A stretch of 64,000 nucleotides of DNA. Origin: Hippasteria phrygiana (taxonomy: Eukaryota > Echinodermata > Asteroidea > Valvatida > Goniasteridae). Shown in pieces: positions 46,542 to 59,195 of this stretch (its first letter is position 1; the number at the start of each line of letters is the position of its first letter). The notes under the pieces are model-generated. The model searched no databases, was not told the origin of the DNA, and saw only the letters and a program-made list of their open reading frames with translations. The stretch is from NCBI GenBank assembly GCA_037893225.1, contig JAZGUH010000445.1:248001-312000 (forward strand), in the 5' to 3' direction. The translations under genes and the position numbers were made by a program.

Positions 46542-47329
46542 TGTAGCGCAATGGTGTGCTTGTATACGCGAGTAAGCATAGCGCGTATGCAGCGAGCAGC
46601 TTGCTGCGAATTGTAGCAGCGCCCTCTTGTGGCCGGGCTATGCGCGCATTTTAGACAGTTGATTACAGCGCCTCGTTGGGAGTGGACGTGGTTGTGGCGA
46701 GCAGCGGAGACACGTGCAGGTACGAACCTTCAGGAGTTCGCCTTAGGACTTGGGTGGTCTGCCTGGAACCTTAAGGGAGTAACTTAAGGGGCGGGACTAC
46801 CTGATACTGCAGAGGGAGGGATCGGTAGCCGTTGAGTACACTGGAGACCCGGAACGTCAGGGAACGTTGGTCGTGTGCGAGCTACACGCGTGGCATTCAC
46901 CCACTGGGATCCCGGGATTCCTGCAGTTGGCAACCTTGAGTTGCCTGAGTCGCTGGCACAGGCGAGCAAGCGTGTGCATTGCGTGCGCCCCACCCTTAAC
47001 GCAGGTGCTGTCTGGTGATTCATTAATTGACATCATACTGAATTAAGGATAATCAAGGGAATTAAAGGATCGGGATACCTCTTTGTTGTGCCAATCAAGG
47101 TGTCAATGTCAGTTCTTCACTCGTTTGTCTGTCTCGTCAGTCAGTTGGTTTCCGTCCTTGAAGTATTGTCCTTAAGGCAGCCTGATTTGTACGTGTTGGT
47201 GGCAGACGGCTTACCGAACGGACTCATTCCCTAGGTCACCCGGATAACCGCTCGTCTGGGCTTACCGAGGATTAGTCTGGAGATCGATCGGGGCGACTTT
47301 GGCGGAGGTCACCTGGTCGGCGCGCCACA
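46542..47329 (+). repeat. 3' LTR, copy 3
   Basis: 788 bp, 3'-type T at offset 395 (46937). Confidence 0.96.
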
Positions 47330-50300
47330 ATAGCTTAGATCTGGCGCTACATGTTGCAATCATCGGCGGCTTCCCAGAGTTAAAACTTGTAGAGAAAATT
47401 CAAACCTCGCAATGTTTATTTTCTTTCCGGCCAACATCTGTGTACATATTACCGTCTATTTATTGCTCCATGCATGTCAAATTCCCTGGGGTATGGACTT
47501 GCTTTATTCATTCATAATTGCATGAAATATCAACCAAATGCAGTATTTTTGACATGTATGGATAGCTTAGATCTGGCGCTACATGTTGCAATCATCGGCG
47601 GCTTCCTAGAGTTAAAACTTGTGTAGAAAATTCAAACCTCGCAATGTTTATTTTCTTTCCGGCCAACATCTGTGTACATGTTACCGTCTATTTATTGCTC
47701 CATGCATGTCAAATTCCCTGGGGTATGGACTTGATTTACTCATTCATAATTGCATGAAATATCAACCAAATGCAGTAATTTTGACAAGTATGTATAGCTT
47801 AGATCTGGCGCTACATGTTGCAATCATCGGCGGCTTCCCAGAGTTAAAACTTGTAGAGAAAATTCAAACCTCGCAATGTTTATTTTCTTTCCGGCCAACA
47901 TCTGTGTACATATTACCGTCTATTTATTGCTCCATGCATGTCAAATTCCCTGGGGTATGGACTTGCTTTATTCATTCATAATTGCATGAAATATCAACCA
48001 AATGCAGTATTTTTGACATGTATGGATAGCTTAGATCTGGCGCTACATGTTGCAATCATCGGCGGCTTCCTAGAGTTAAAACTTGTGTATTAAATTCAAA
48101 CCTCGCAATGTTTATTTTCTTTCCGGCCAACATCTGTGTACATGTTACCGTCTATTTATTGCTCCATGCATGTCAAATTCCCTGGGGTATGGACTTGCTT
48201 TACTCATTCATAATTGCATGAAATATCAACCAAATTCAGTATTTTTGACATGTATGGATAGCTTAGATCTGGCGCTACATGTTGCAATCATCGGCGGCTT
48301 CCTAGAGTTAAAACTTGTGGAGAAAATTCAAACCTCGCAATGTTTATTTTCTTTCCGGCCAACATCTGTGTGCATATTACCTTCTATTTATTGCTCCATG
48401 CCTGTCAAATTCCCTGGGGTATGACTTGCTTTACTCATTCATAATTGCATGAAATATCAACCAAATACAGTAATTTTGACATGTATGGATAGCTTAGATC
48501 TGGCGCTACATGTTGCAATCATCGGCGGCTTCCCAGAGTTAAAACTTGTGGAGAAAATTCAAACCTCGCAATGTTTATTTTCTTTCCGGCTAACATCTGT
48601 GTGCATGTTACCGTCTATTTATTGCTCCATGCATGTCAAATTCCTTGGGGTATGGACTTGCTTTACTCATTCATAATTGCATGAAATATCAACCAAATAC
48701 AGTAATGTTGACATGTATGGATAGCTTAGATCTGGCGCTACATGTTGCAATCATCGGCGGCTTCCTAGAGTTAAAACTTGTGTAGAAAATTCAAACCTCG
48801 CAATGTTTATTTTCTTTCCGGCCAACAACTGTGTACATGTTACCGTCTATTTATTGCTCCATGCATGTCAAATTGCCTGGGGTATGGACTTGCTTTACTC
48901 ATTCATAATTGCATGAAATATCAACCAAATTCAGTAATTTTGACATGTATGGATAGCTTAGATCTGGCGCTACATGTTGCAATCATCGGCGGCTTCCCAG
49001 AGTTAAAACTTGTGGAGAAAATTCAAACCTCGCAATGTTTATTTTCTTTCCGGCTAACATCTGTGTACATGTTACCGTCTATTTATTGCTCCATGCATGT
49101 CAAATTCCCTGGGGTATGGACTTGCTTTACTCATTCATAATTGCATGAAATATCAACCAAATTTAGTAATTGTGACATGTATGGATAGCTTAGATCTGGC
49201 GCTACACGTTGCAATTATCGGCGGCTTCTTAGAGGTAAAACTTGTGGAGAAAATTCAAACCTCGCAATGTTTATTTTCTTTCCGGCCAACATCTGTGTAC
49301 ATGTTACCGTCTATTTATTGCTCCATGCATGTCAAATTCCCTGGGGTATGGACTTGATTTACTCATTCATAATTGCATGAAATATCAACCAAATGCAGTA
49401 ATTTTGACAAGTATGTATAGCTTAGATCTGGCGCTACATGTTGCAATCATCGGCGGCTTCCCAGAGTTAAAACTTGTAGAGAAAATTCAAACCTCGCAAT
49501 GTTTATTTTCTTTCCGGCCAACATCTGTGTACATATTACCGTCTATTTATTGCTCCATGCATGTCAAATTCCCTGGGGTATGGACTTGCTTTATTCATTC
49601 ATAATTGCATGAAATATCAACCAAATGCAGTATTTTTGACATGTATGGATAGCTTAGATCTGGCGCTACATGTTGCAATCATCGGCGGCTTCCTAGAGTT
49701 AAAACTTGTGTAGAAAATTCAAACCTCGCAATGTTTATTTTCTTTCCGGCCAACATCTGTGTACATGTTACCGTCTATTTATTGCTCCATGCATGTCAAA
49801 TTGCCTGGGGTATGGACTTGCTTTACTCATTCATAATTGCATGAAATATCAACCAAATTCAGTAATTTTGACATGTATGGATAGCTTAGATCTGGCGCTA
49901 CATGTTGCAATCATCGGCGGCTTCCCAGAGTTAAAACTTGTGGAGAAAATTCAAACCTCGCAATGTTTATTTTCTTTCCGGCCAACATCTGTGTACATGT
50001 TACCGTCTATTTATTGCTCCATGCATGTCAAATTCCCTGGGGTATGGACTTGCTTTACTCATTCATAATTGCATGAAATATCAACCAAATTTAGTAATTT
50101 TGACATGTATGGATAGCTTAGATCTGGCGCTACACGTTGCAATTATCGGCGGCTTCTTAGAGGTAAAACTTGTGGAGAAAATTCAAACCTCGCAATGTTT
50201 ATTTTCTTTCCGGCCAACATCTGTGTACATGTTACCGTCTATTTATTGCTCCATGCATGTCAAATTCCCTGGGGTATGGACTTGATTTACTCATTCATAA

Positions 50301-52899
50301 TTGCATGAAATATCAACCAAATGCAGTAATTTTGACAAGTATGTATAGCTTAGATCTGGCGCTACATGTTGCAATCATCGGCGGCTTCCCAGAGTTAAAA
50401 CTTGTAGAGAAAATTCAAACCTCGCAATGTTTATTTTCTTTCCGGCCAACATCTGTGTACATATTACCGTCTATTTATTGCTCCATGCATGTCAAATTCC
50501 CTGGGGTATGGACTTGCTTTATTCATTCATAATTGCATGAAATATCAACCAAATGCAGTATTTTTGACATGTATGGATAGCTTAGATCTGGCGCTACATG
50601 TTGCAATCATCGGCGGCTTCCTAGAGTTAAAACTTGTGTATTAAATTCAAACCTCGCAATGTTTATTTTCTTTCCGGCCAACATCTGTGTACATGTTACC
50701 GTCTATTTATTGCTCCATGCATGTCAAATTCCCTGGGGTATGGACTTGCTTTACTCATTCATAATTGCATGAAATATCAACCAAATTCAGTATTTTTGAC
50801 ATGTATGGATAGCTTAGATCTGGCGCTACATGTTGCAATCATCGGCGGCTTCCTAGAGTTAAAACTTGTGGAGAAAATTCAAACCTCGCAATGTTTATTT
50901 TCTTTCCGGCCAACATCTGTGTGCATATTACCTTCTATTTATTGCTCCATGCCTGTCAAATTCCCTGGGGTATGACTTGCTTTACTCATTCATAATTGCA
51001 TGAAATATCAACCAAATACAGTAATTTTGACATGTATGGATAGCTTAGATCTGGCGCTACATGTTGCAATCATCGGCGGCTTCCCAGAGTTAAAACTTGT
51101 GGAGAAAATTCAAACCTCGCAATGTTTATTTTCTTTCCGGCTAACATCTGTGTGCATGTTACCGTCTATTTATTGCTCCATGCATGTCAAATTCCTTGGG
51201 GTATGGACTTGCTTTACTCATTCATAATTGCATGAAATATCAACCAAATACAGTAATTTTGACATGTATGGATAGCTTAGATCTGGCGCTACATGTTGCA
51301 ATCATCGGCGGCTTCCTAGAGTTAAAACTTGTGTAGAAAATTCAAACCTCGCAATGTTTATTTTCTTTCCGGCCAACAACTGTGTACATGTTACCGTCTA
51401 TTTATTGCTCCATGCATGTCAAATTGCCTGGGGTATGGACTTGCTTTACTCATTCATAATTGCATGAAATATCAACCAAATTCAGTAATTTTGACATGTA
51501 TGGATAGCTTAGATCTGGCGCTACATGTTGCAATCATCGGCGGCTTCCCAGAGTTAAAACTTGTGGAGAAAATTCAAACCTCGCAATGTTTATTTTCTTT
51601 CCGGCTAACATCTGTGTACATGTTACCGTCTATTTATTGCTCCATGCATGTCAAATTCCCTGGGGTATGGACTTGCTTTACTCATTCATAATTGCATGAA
51701 ATATCAACCAAATTTAGTAATTGTGACATGTATGGATAGCTTAGATCTGGCGCTACACGTTGCAATTATGGGCGGCTTCTTAGAGGTAAAACTTGTGGAG
51801 AAAATTCAAACCTCGCAATGTTTATTTTCTTTCCGGCCAACATCTGTGTACATGTTACCGTCTATTTATTGCTCCATGCATGTCAAATTCCCTGGGGTAT
51901 GGACTTGATTTACTCATTCATAATTGCATGAAATATCAACCAAATGCAGTAATTTTGACAAGTATGTATAGCTTAGATCTGGCGCTACATGTTGCAATCA
52001 TCGGCGGCTTCCCAGAGTTAAAACTTGTAGAGAAAATTCAAACCTCGCAATGTTTATTTTCTTTCCGGCCAACATCTGTGTACATATTACCGTCTATTTA
52101 TTGCTCCATGCATGTCAAATTCCCTGGGGTATGGACTTGCTTTATTCATTCATAATTGCATGAAATATCAACCAAATGCAGTATTTTTGACATGTATGGA
52201 TAGCTTAGATCTGGCGCTACATGTTGCAATCATCGGCGGCTTCCTAGAGTTAAAACTTGTGTAGAAAATTCAAACCTCGCAATGTTTATTTTCTTTCCGG
52301 CCAACATCTGTGTACATGTTACCGTCTATTTATTGCTCCATGCATGTCAAATTGCCTGGGGTATGGACTTGCTTTACTCATTCATAATTGCATGAAATAT
52401 CAACCAAATTCAGTAATTTTGACATGTATGGATAGCTTAGATCTGGCGCTACATGTTGCAATCATCGGCGGCTTCCCAGAGTTAAAACTTGTGGAGAAAA
52501 TTCAAACCTCGCAATGTTTATTTTCTTTCCGGCTAACATCTGTGTACATGTTACCGTCTATTTATTGCTCCATGCATGTCAAATTCCCTGGGGTATGGAC
52601 TTGCTTTACTCATTCATAATTGCATGAAATATCAACCAAATTTAGTAATTTTGACATGTATGGATAGCTTAGATCTGGCGCTACACGTTGCAATTATCGG
52701 CGGCTTCTTAGAGGTAAAACTTGTGGAGAAAATTCAAACCTCGCAATGTTTATTTTCTTTCCGGCCAACATCTGTGTACATGTTACCGTCTATTTATTGC
52801 TCCATGCATGTCAAATTCCCTGGGGTATGGACTTGATTTACTCATTCATAATTGCATGAAATATCAACCAAATGCAGTAATTTTGACAAGTATGTATAG
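47330..52899 (+). repeat. Satellite array, segment 4 (24 monomers)
   Basis: 5570 bp minus 4 is 5566, exactly 24 x 232 minus two short monomers (near 48424 and 50975). Compared with segment 3 it lacks one monomer near the left end (it switches to the CTTGATTTACTC subtype at 47734) and has two extra monomers in the middle. Private changes include AATGTTGAC near 48706 and AATTATGGGCGG near 51770. Confidence 0.95.
48083..52899 (+). repeat. Tandem eleven-monomer units (2551 bp), the second cut by copy 4
   Basis: 48083 corresponds to 50634, 48449 to 51000 and 48778 to 51329, all at +2551 (11 x 232 minus 1). In segment 3 the matching unit is nine monomers. Confidence 0.8.
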
Positions 52900-53687
52900 T
52901 GTAGCGCAATGGTGTGCTTGTATACGCGAGTAAGCATAGCGCGTATGCAGCGAGCAGCTTGCTGCGAATTGTAGCAGCGCCCTCTTGTGGCCGGGCTATG
53001 CGCGCATTTTAGACAGTTGATTACAGCGCCTCGTTGGGAGTGGACGTGGTTGTGGCGAGCAGCGGAGACACGTGCAGGTACGAACCTTCAGGAGTTCGCC
53101 TTAGGACTTGGGTGGTCTGCCTGGAACCTTAAGGGAGTAACTTAAGGGGCGGGACTACCTGATACTGCAGAGGGAGGGATCGGTAGCCGTTGAGTACACT
53201 GGAGACCCGGAACGTCAGGGAACGTTGGTCGTGTGCGAGCTACACGCGTGGCATTCACCCACTGGGATCCCGGGATTCCTGCAGTTGGCAACCTGGAGTT
53301 GCCTGAGTCGCTGGCACAGGCGAGCAAGCGTGTGCATTGCGTGCGCCCCACCCTTAACGCAGGTGCTGTCTGGTGATTCATTAATTGACATCATACTGAA
53401 TTAAGGATAATCAAGGGAATTAAAGGATCGGGATACCTCTTTGTTGTGCCAATCAAGGTGTCAATGTCAGTTCTTCACTCGTTTGTCTGTCTCGTCAGTC
53501 AGTTGGTTTCCGTCCTTGAAGTATTGTCCTTAAGGCAGCCTGATTTGTACGTGTTGGTGGCAGACGGCTTACCGAACGGACTCATTCCCTAGGTCACCCG
53601 GATAACCGCTCGTCTGGGCTTACCGAGGATTAGTCTGGAGATCGATCGGGGCGACTTTGGCGGAGGTCACCTGGTCGGCGCGCCACA
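52900..53687 (+). repeat. 5' LTR, copy 4
   Basis: 788 bp, 5'-type G at offset 395 (53295). Confidence 0.96.
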
Positions 53688-53688
53688 T

Positions 53689-53706
53689 TGGTGTCAGAAG
53701 TGGGAT
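53689..53706 (+). other. tRNA-Leu primer-binding site, copy 4
   Basis: Identical to copy 1. Confidence 0.85.
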
Positions 53707-53766
53707 ATAAGCGTAGATCAGATACCTTGAGGACCAGAATTAAGGATAAAGGTCAGGGACTACATC

Positions 53767-54993
53767 ATGGAACCACTGGACAGGGGTCAAATAGATGAGG
53801 AATTAGCTATCCTAAGAATGGAAGCACAACGAGGGGAAGAATTACTGCAGGGTGCCTTCGAGGAAAGGCAGCGCCTAAAGGAAGAACTTGACAAGGTGAG
53901 GCGGGAGTTGTTGGAGACTAAGGAACGGGAACGAGACATGACACCAAGGATCACAACACCATTGGACACAGTACCAGCAACCCCTGCGAACACAGCAGTA
54001 ACCTCTTCGGTTAATGACAGTTGCAAAGCAGGAACATTAAAGGATGTACCTGCAGAAACTTCCCTGCAGGAGAAAACTGCAGAAGAAACGCGTAAGGAAA
54101 GGCTCCAGAGGCCGAACATTTGTCCAGACAGGTTTAACGGGAAGGTGCCTTGGAAGGATTATAAGGCACACTTCATGGCCTGCAGTGTGGCCAACGGATG
54201 GAAGGACGAGCAAGCTAAGGTATTCCTTGCTGCAAGCCTCCAGGGACCAGCACTAAGTGTACTGGGTTGTCAGCCGGAAGGCAAGAAATACTCCTTCCAG
54301 GAACTCATTCGATCACTGGACCAGAGGTTCGGGCCAGGCCAGCAGGCGGAGTACCACTTGATGGCGCTGCGACATCGCCGTCAGGGTGAGAAAGAGACAC
54401 TACAGGAGTTAGGGCAAAGCATAAGGGAGCTTTCAGCTTTGGCGTACCCCGAATTCACAGATGAAGGAAGAGATCGTCTTTCAAGAGGACATTTCATGGA
54501 CGCGGTGTCGGACCGGGCCATAAGAGAAGCGATCTTTAGGGCCAAACCGGACACCTTGGATGACTCCATTAAGGCTGCCCTGGCTGCTGATAGCTACCTC
54601 AAGACTGAGGAACAACGGGTAATGGACAAAACTAAGAAGTACGCAAGGATGGTCAAAAATGAGCAAACCTTGGAGGACAACGAAGTAGCTGTGAGTAATA
54701 AGGCAGTAGTGGAACAAACCGTACAACAGGTCCTTTCACGTTTAGGTGAAATATCGAGACCCAGGAGGGAAAACCGGCCGTACGAACGCAGGATGGCAAA
54801 TCCTGAGGATGTTTGCCACAATTGTAAGCGAAAGGGGCATTTCGCGCGTGACTGCAGAGAACCGAAGGTCGGGAGATCAAGGATGTCGGGAAACGACATG
54901 CAGCCATCTCAGGGACCCGTGAGAGGGCTGGAAGTAGTCAAGGGTCACGGAAGTTCCGAGGGAGCCGTTCCAAGGACAGAGATAACTCAGTAG
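53767..54993 (+). CDS. gag: Gag polyprotein, copy 4
   Basis: 408 aa, same protein as copies 1 and 2. Intact. Confidence 0.95.
   Translation: MEPLDRGQIDEELAILRMEAQRGEELLQGAFEERQRLKEELDKVRRELLETKERERDMTPRITTPLDTVPATPANTAVTSSVNDSCKAGTLKDVPAETSLQEKTAEETRKERLQRPNICPDRFNGKVPWKDYKAHFMACSVANGWKDEQAKVFLAASLQGPALSVLGCQPEGKKYSFQELIRSLDQRFGPGQQAEYHLMALRHRRQGEKETLQELGQSIRELSALAYPEFTDEGRDRLSRGHFMDAVSDRAIREAIFRAKPDTLDDSIKAALAADSYLKTEEQRVMDKTKKYARMVKNEQTLEDNEVAVSNKAVVEQTVQQVLSRLGEISRPRRENRPYERRMANPEDVCHNCKRKGHFARDCREPKVGRSRMSGNDMQPSQGPVRGLEVVKGHGSSEGAVPRTEITQ
54888..54946 (+). promoter_or_regulatory. Gag-pol -1 frameshift signal, copy 4
   Basis: GGGAAAC at 54888-54894 with unchanged downstream pairing. Confidence 0.8.
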
Positions 54994-57900
54994 TAGACTA
55001 TGAAAGGAAAGTCAACCAGGAACAACTTAGTAGGAATGGACAGCCTCAGGGGAAGGAAACACTTAAGGAATCCACCTTAGGTAATGGACGACCAACCCTT
55101 GGTGCGTCGCCCTTTAGGGAAACGCAAAGGAGTGGGCTGTTCGTACCTGCTATGGTTAGAGGAGTAAAGGCCCATATGTTAATTGATACTGGAGCAAGTA
55201 ACACATTGATTTCGTCAACGATGTACTACAACATGTCACCGGAGAGGAGGCCTGTACTGACACCGGATGGAATAAAGGTGCTCGGCGCTGATGGCAGTAA
55301 AATTGAGACCATGGGGAGCGCATGGTTGGAGATTCAGGTTGGGAGGTCCACCAGGATGGTGTGTGTTGTGTTCGCACACCTGGAGGTCGAAGGAATCCTA
55401 GGAATGGATTACTTGTTGCCGACAAATGGAAGGTTGGACTTCCAGGACCTGGTGCTCACCATAAATGGGGAACGGATTAAGTGCATTGACAGACAAGGAT
55501 CAAATTTCTGCGCAAGAGTACTTGTTGAAGAGACAACATTGGTACCCCCTGGACACGAAGCCCTTGTACCAGGACGAGTAGTTACGAAGGTAACTGGCCT
55601 TGGAATACTTGAACCTGCGGAGGAAAGTGAATTGGCAGGCAGAGGACTGATAGTTGCAAGGCTATTAGTAAGACCCAAGGGGAAGACGCTGCCTATTCGT
55701 GTGTTTAACCCAGGACGACGGGTGTGCGTAGTAAAAGAAGGGAGCATGGCGGGATTTCTAACAGCCGTACAAGAAGATGACGTGGAGAAACCCACACGAG
55801 AACAAGTTGAGGACCTGCGGGAATTGCCTGAACACCTAAGGGACCTTTACAGTAGGAGCGTCAAGGGAGTTGAGTCAGAGTTTCACCCACAGATTGCAGG
55901 GTTACTTGGTGAGTTCAGGGACGTCTTCTCCAGGGAGAAGACCGACATAGGACGCACGGATTGCGTGAAGCATCGGATAGACACAGGCAATGAAAGGCCA
56001 AGGCGTGAAAGGCCACGAAGGTTCCCCGCTTCCGAGCAAGAGGAGATAGAGCGGCAAGTCCAGGACTTACTGAAGGGAGGACAGATTGAGCCATCAAATA
56101 GCCCGTGGGCCTCAAATGTTGTTCTAGTAAGGAAAAAGGATGGAACAAAGCGGTTCTGTGTGGACTACAGGAGACTCAACGCAGTTACCATTAAGGACGC
56201 CTTCCCAATCCCTAGGATTGATGACTCATTGGATACCCTTTCAGGATCACGCTGGTTTTCAACCCTGGATCTAACGTCGGGTTACTGGCAAGTGGCTCTT
56301 GATGACGATGCCAGGGAGAAGTCAGCGTTCGTTGTAAGGGGAGGGCTCTATAACTGGCGCGTCATGCCCTTTGGCATGTGTAATGCACCCTCGACATTTG
56401 AGAGGCTCATGGAGCGAGTCCTTAGAGGCCTTCACTGGGAGACTCTCCTGGTCTATCTGGACGACGTCATAGTGTTTGGAAGGACGGTTCCCGAGGAGCT
56501 CAGCCGGCTTGGGGTAGTGTTCCAGCGTCTGAGGGACGCGGGACTGAAGCTTAAGCCGCAGAAATGCGAACTCTTTAAGAAGAAGGTTCGCTATCTGGGC
56601 CACTTTGTGTCGGAGAAGGGAGTCGAAACGGATCCGGGAAAAGTACAAGTAGTGAAGGACTGGCCGACTCCGCAGTCAGTGAAGGACGTTCGCAGTTTCC
56701 TGGGACTGGCGTCCTATTACAGGAGATTCATTGAAGGATTTTCGGGCATTGCTCGACCCCTGCACCGTCTGACTGAAAAGTCTCGACTGTTCGAATGGAC
56801 AGAGGAGTGTCAGGAATCCTTTCTGGAACTGAAGGGGCGGCTTACCAGGGCACCTATCTTGACATATCCAGATCCTGAGGGTGTATTCGTCCTCGACACT
56901 GATGCTAGTGCTTCAGGAATAGGCGGAGTCCTGTCGCAGTTGAAGGACGGTGAAGAGAGGGTGGTCGCGTACGCGAGCAAGGTCCTGAAGAAAGCAGAGC
57001 AGAACTATTGCGTGACCCGTAGGGAACTGCTTGCGGTGGTTACGTTTATGAAGTACTTTAGGCCGTACATTTATGGACGAAGGATCACGGTCAGGACAGA
57101 CCACGGAGCCTTAAGGTGGCTTCTTAACTTCAAGGACCCTGTAGGACAAATAGCACGTTGGCTGGAGACAATAGGACAATTTGACTACAGGATAGTTCAC
57201 CGGGCTGGGAAATCCCACCAGAATGCAGATAGCCTGTCTCGCCGGCCCTGCTCACAGTGCGGAAGAGACGAGGGTATCAGTGACGCAGATCAAGGAAAAT
57301 CTGCAGGCGGATGTGCAGTCGCTGCAGTCACCGACAATTCTGTTGAGGATACGGAAGCCCGAGTGGACCTACGAATAGTAGGTGTATTACCCCACATCTC
57401 AAAGAAAGACTGGAGGAGGGCACAGCTCAAGGACGATCAGATGAACTGGCTCATCCAAGCGAAGGAGGGAGCAGGAGTTCGTCCTGACTGGGAGATAGTC
57501 TCCCCAAAATCAAAGGCTGCCAAGAATTACTGGTTACAGTGGGACCAGCTTGCAGTAAGGCAAGGAATCCTACAACGACGTTGGGAATCTGATAATGGCC
57601 AAGAGGTGCGTTGGCAGACTGTTGTGCCACAGGAGTATCGAGAGGAGATACTGCAGGAGCTTCATGCAGGAAGGACAAGTGGACATCTAGGTACCAAGAG
57701 GACGATGGCTAAGGTGCGCCTTAAGTTCTATTGGTCAGGCCTGAGTGCAGATGTCAGATCCTTCATAAGGAGATGCGACTTATGTGCAAAGAGGAAGTCG
57801 CCGAGCAAGAAGCGAAGGGCACCTTTACGGCAACACTTAGTTGGGGCACCATTGGAGCGAGTGGCCATGGACATAGTGGGACCCTTCCCAGTGACTACGA

Positions 57901-58307
57901 GTGGCAACAGATACATACTAGTAGTCGGGGATTACTTCAGTAAATGGTTTGAGGCTTACCCCATCCAAGATGAGAAGGCAGCGACTGTAGCAGCTCGGTT
58001 TGTCGAGGATTTCGTGTGCAGATTTGGAGTTCCTGAGACACTGCACACCGACCAAGGGAGAAACTTTGAGTCGAGGTTAATGGCCGAGGTATGCAGGATT
58101 CTAGGCATTCAGAAAACTCGGACGACGCCTTACAATCCGAAATCGGATGGCCTCGTTGAGCGTTTTAATCGGACCTTAGTGAACATCGTGTCGATCTTGA
58201 TGAAGGTCAAGGAAACAAGAAGGACTGGGATAAGGAATTACCTTATGCAACAGCAGCATACCGTAGTACCCCGCAGGAATCGACAGGGGAAACTCCCAAC
58301 GTGGTGA
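54894..58307 (+). CDS. pol: Pol polyprotein, copy 4 (truncated by shared frameshift)
   Basis: First Met at 55152. All catalytic motifs are present. A private Asn-to-Lys change (RPKGKTLP) lies between protease and RT. It stops at 58305-58307 through the shared break in the integrase C-terminal region. Confidence 0.94.
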   Translation, partial: RHAAISGTRERAGSSQGSRKFRGSRSKDRDNSVVDYERKVNQEQLSRNGQPQGKETLKESTLGNGRPTLGASPFRETQRSGLFVPAMVRGVKAHMLIDTGASNTLISSTMYYNMSPERRPVLTPDGIKVLGADGSKIETMGSAWLEIQVGRSTRMVCVVFAHLEVEGILGMDYLLPTNGRLDFQDLVLTINGERIKCIDRQGSNFCARVLVEETTLVPPGHEALVPGRVVTKVTGLGILEPAEESELAGRGLIVARLLVRPKGKTLPIRVFNPGRRVCVVKEGSMAGFLTAVQEDDVEKPTREQVEDLRELPEHLRDLYSRSVKGVESEFHPQIAGLLGEFRDVFSREKTDIGRTDCVKHRIDTGNERPRRERPRRFPASEQEEIERQVQDLLKGGQIEPSNSPWASNVVLVRKKDGTKRFCVDYRRLNAVTIKDAFPIPRIDDSLDTLSGSRWFSTLDLTSGYWQVALDDDAREKSAFVVRGGLYNWRVMPFGMCNAPSTFERLMERVLRGLHWETLLVYLDDVIVFGRTVPEELSRLGVVFQRLRDAGLKLKPQKCELFKKKVRYLGHFVSEKGVETDPGKVQVVKDWPTPQSVKDVRSFLGLASYYRRFIEGFSGIARPLHRLTEKSRLFEWTEECQESFLELKGRLTRAPILTYPDPEGVFVLDTDASASGIGGVLSQLKDGEERVVAYASKVLKKAEQNYCVTRRELLAVVTFMKYFRPYIYGRRITVRTDHGALRWLLNFKDPVGQIARWLETIGQFDYRIVHRAGKSHQNADSLSRRPCSQCGRDEGISDADQGKSAGGCAVAAVTDNSVEDTEARVDLRIVGVLPHISKKDWRRAQLKDDQMNWLIQAKEGAGVRPDWEIVSPKSKAAKNYWLQWDQLAVRQGILQRRWESDNGQEVRWQTVVPQEYREEILQELHAGRTSGHLGTKRTMAKVRLKFYWSGLSADVRSFIRRCDLCAKRKSPSKKRRAPLRQHLVGAPLERVAMDIVGPFPVTTSGNRYILVVGDYFSKWFEAYPIQDEKAATVAARFVEDFVCRFGVPETLHTDQGRNFESRLMAEVCRILGIQKTRTTPYNPKSDGLVERFNRTLVNIVSILMKVKETRRTGIRNYLMQQQHTVVPRRNRQGKLPTW

Positions 58308-58942
58308 TGCTGGGGAGGGAAGTTTCCCTTCCCATTGACCTGACAATGGAGGAATCAACTTCAGAGGAGGAAGTGGAGGACTTGGATTACGCTCTGGCAA
58401 TGCGGATGAGAATGCAACGTTCGCATGATAGAGCTCGCAAGCACTTGGTGAAAAGTGCCAGGAGACAAAAGCGTAATTACGACAGGAACACATGCAAGGA
58501 GCACTTCGTTGAGGGCAAGTTTACCTGGCTGCACAACCCAGCGAAGAAGAAGGGTGTCTCTCCCAAGCTGATGTGCAGATGGGAAGGTCCATACCTCATT
58601 GTGGACAAACTGTCTGACGTTACTTACAGGATCCAAAGGAAAAGAGGAGCGAAGATGAAGGTTGTCCACAGTGATCGCCTTAAGCCCTATCAAGGAAAAC
58701 CATTGGAGCCTTGGGCCCAAGGGAGAGATGGTAGGCAGGAGACACAGGCGCAACCTCCAGGAAGTGATCTGCAGGAGACGAGAGGATCGAGGGAAGACGG
58801 GTATCAGCATGAGAGCCAGGATTCACCAGAACTAATGTCGCCTGAAAGGAGCCACATACCTGAGACAGCAGAATTATCTGAGAAAGATGAAGTGCAAGAG
58901 GTTCAGGAACCAGTTGAAGGAAGCTCAACTCAGGAAGTATAG
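58214..58942 (+). pseudogene. pol: Pol 3' fragment (integrase C-terminus, GPY/F module), copy 4
   Basis: In the -1 frame, ending at the shared TAG 58940-58942. Open continuation to TAA at 59066-59068. Confidence 0.85.
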
Positions 58943-59195
58943 TCAGAGACTGTGCAACCCTTATCCCCTAACACCACTGAGACAGCACCTGTCCCCTTAA
59001 TACCAGGCCCTGCGCAGGCGAGAAGGAATCCTGTGCGTCAGCGGCAGCGGCCACAGCGATATCGTTAAATTAGATGATCTGGACATTAATTAATACAGAA
59101 ATATAGTTTGACAAAACAAATTCAGGAATTAGTGGAAATTCAATAACAAATTGCATTATTGTTCTCTGTTCGTGCAGTTGAAACACTCGTGAAGG

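Larger units (their letters stand above)
38687..47329 (+). mobile_element. Ty3/gypsy LTR retrotransposon, copy 3 (8643 bp)
   Basis: Same insertion point, with ATAG at 38683-38686 and 47330-47333. It has the most private differences: G at 40597 (Gag Asp to Glu), a one-base loss near 41126, C at 41325 (silent), a one-base gain near 41202-41204, and T at 41678 (Gln to Leu). The two indels cancel, so the total length equals the other copies. Confidence 0.97.
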
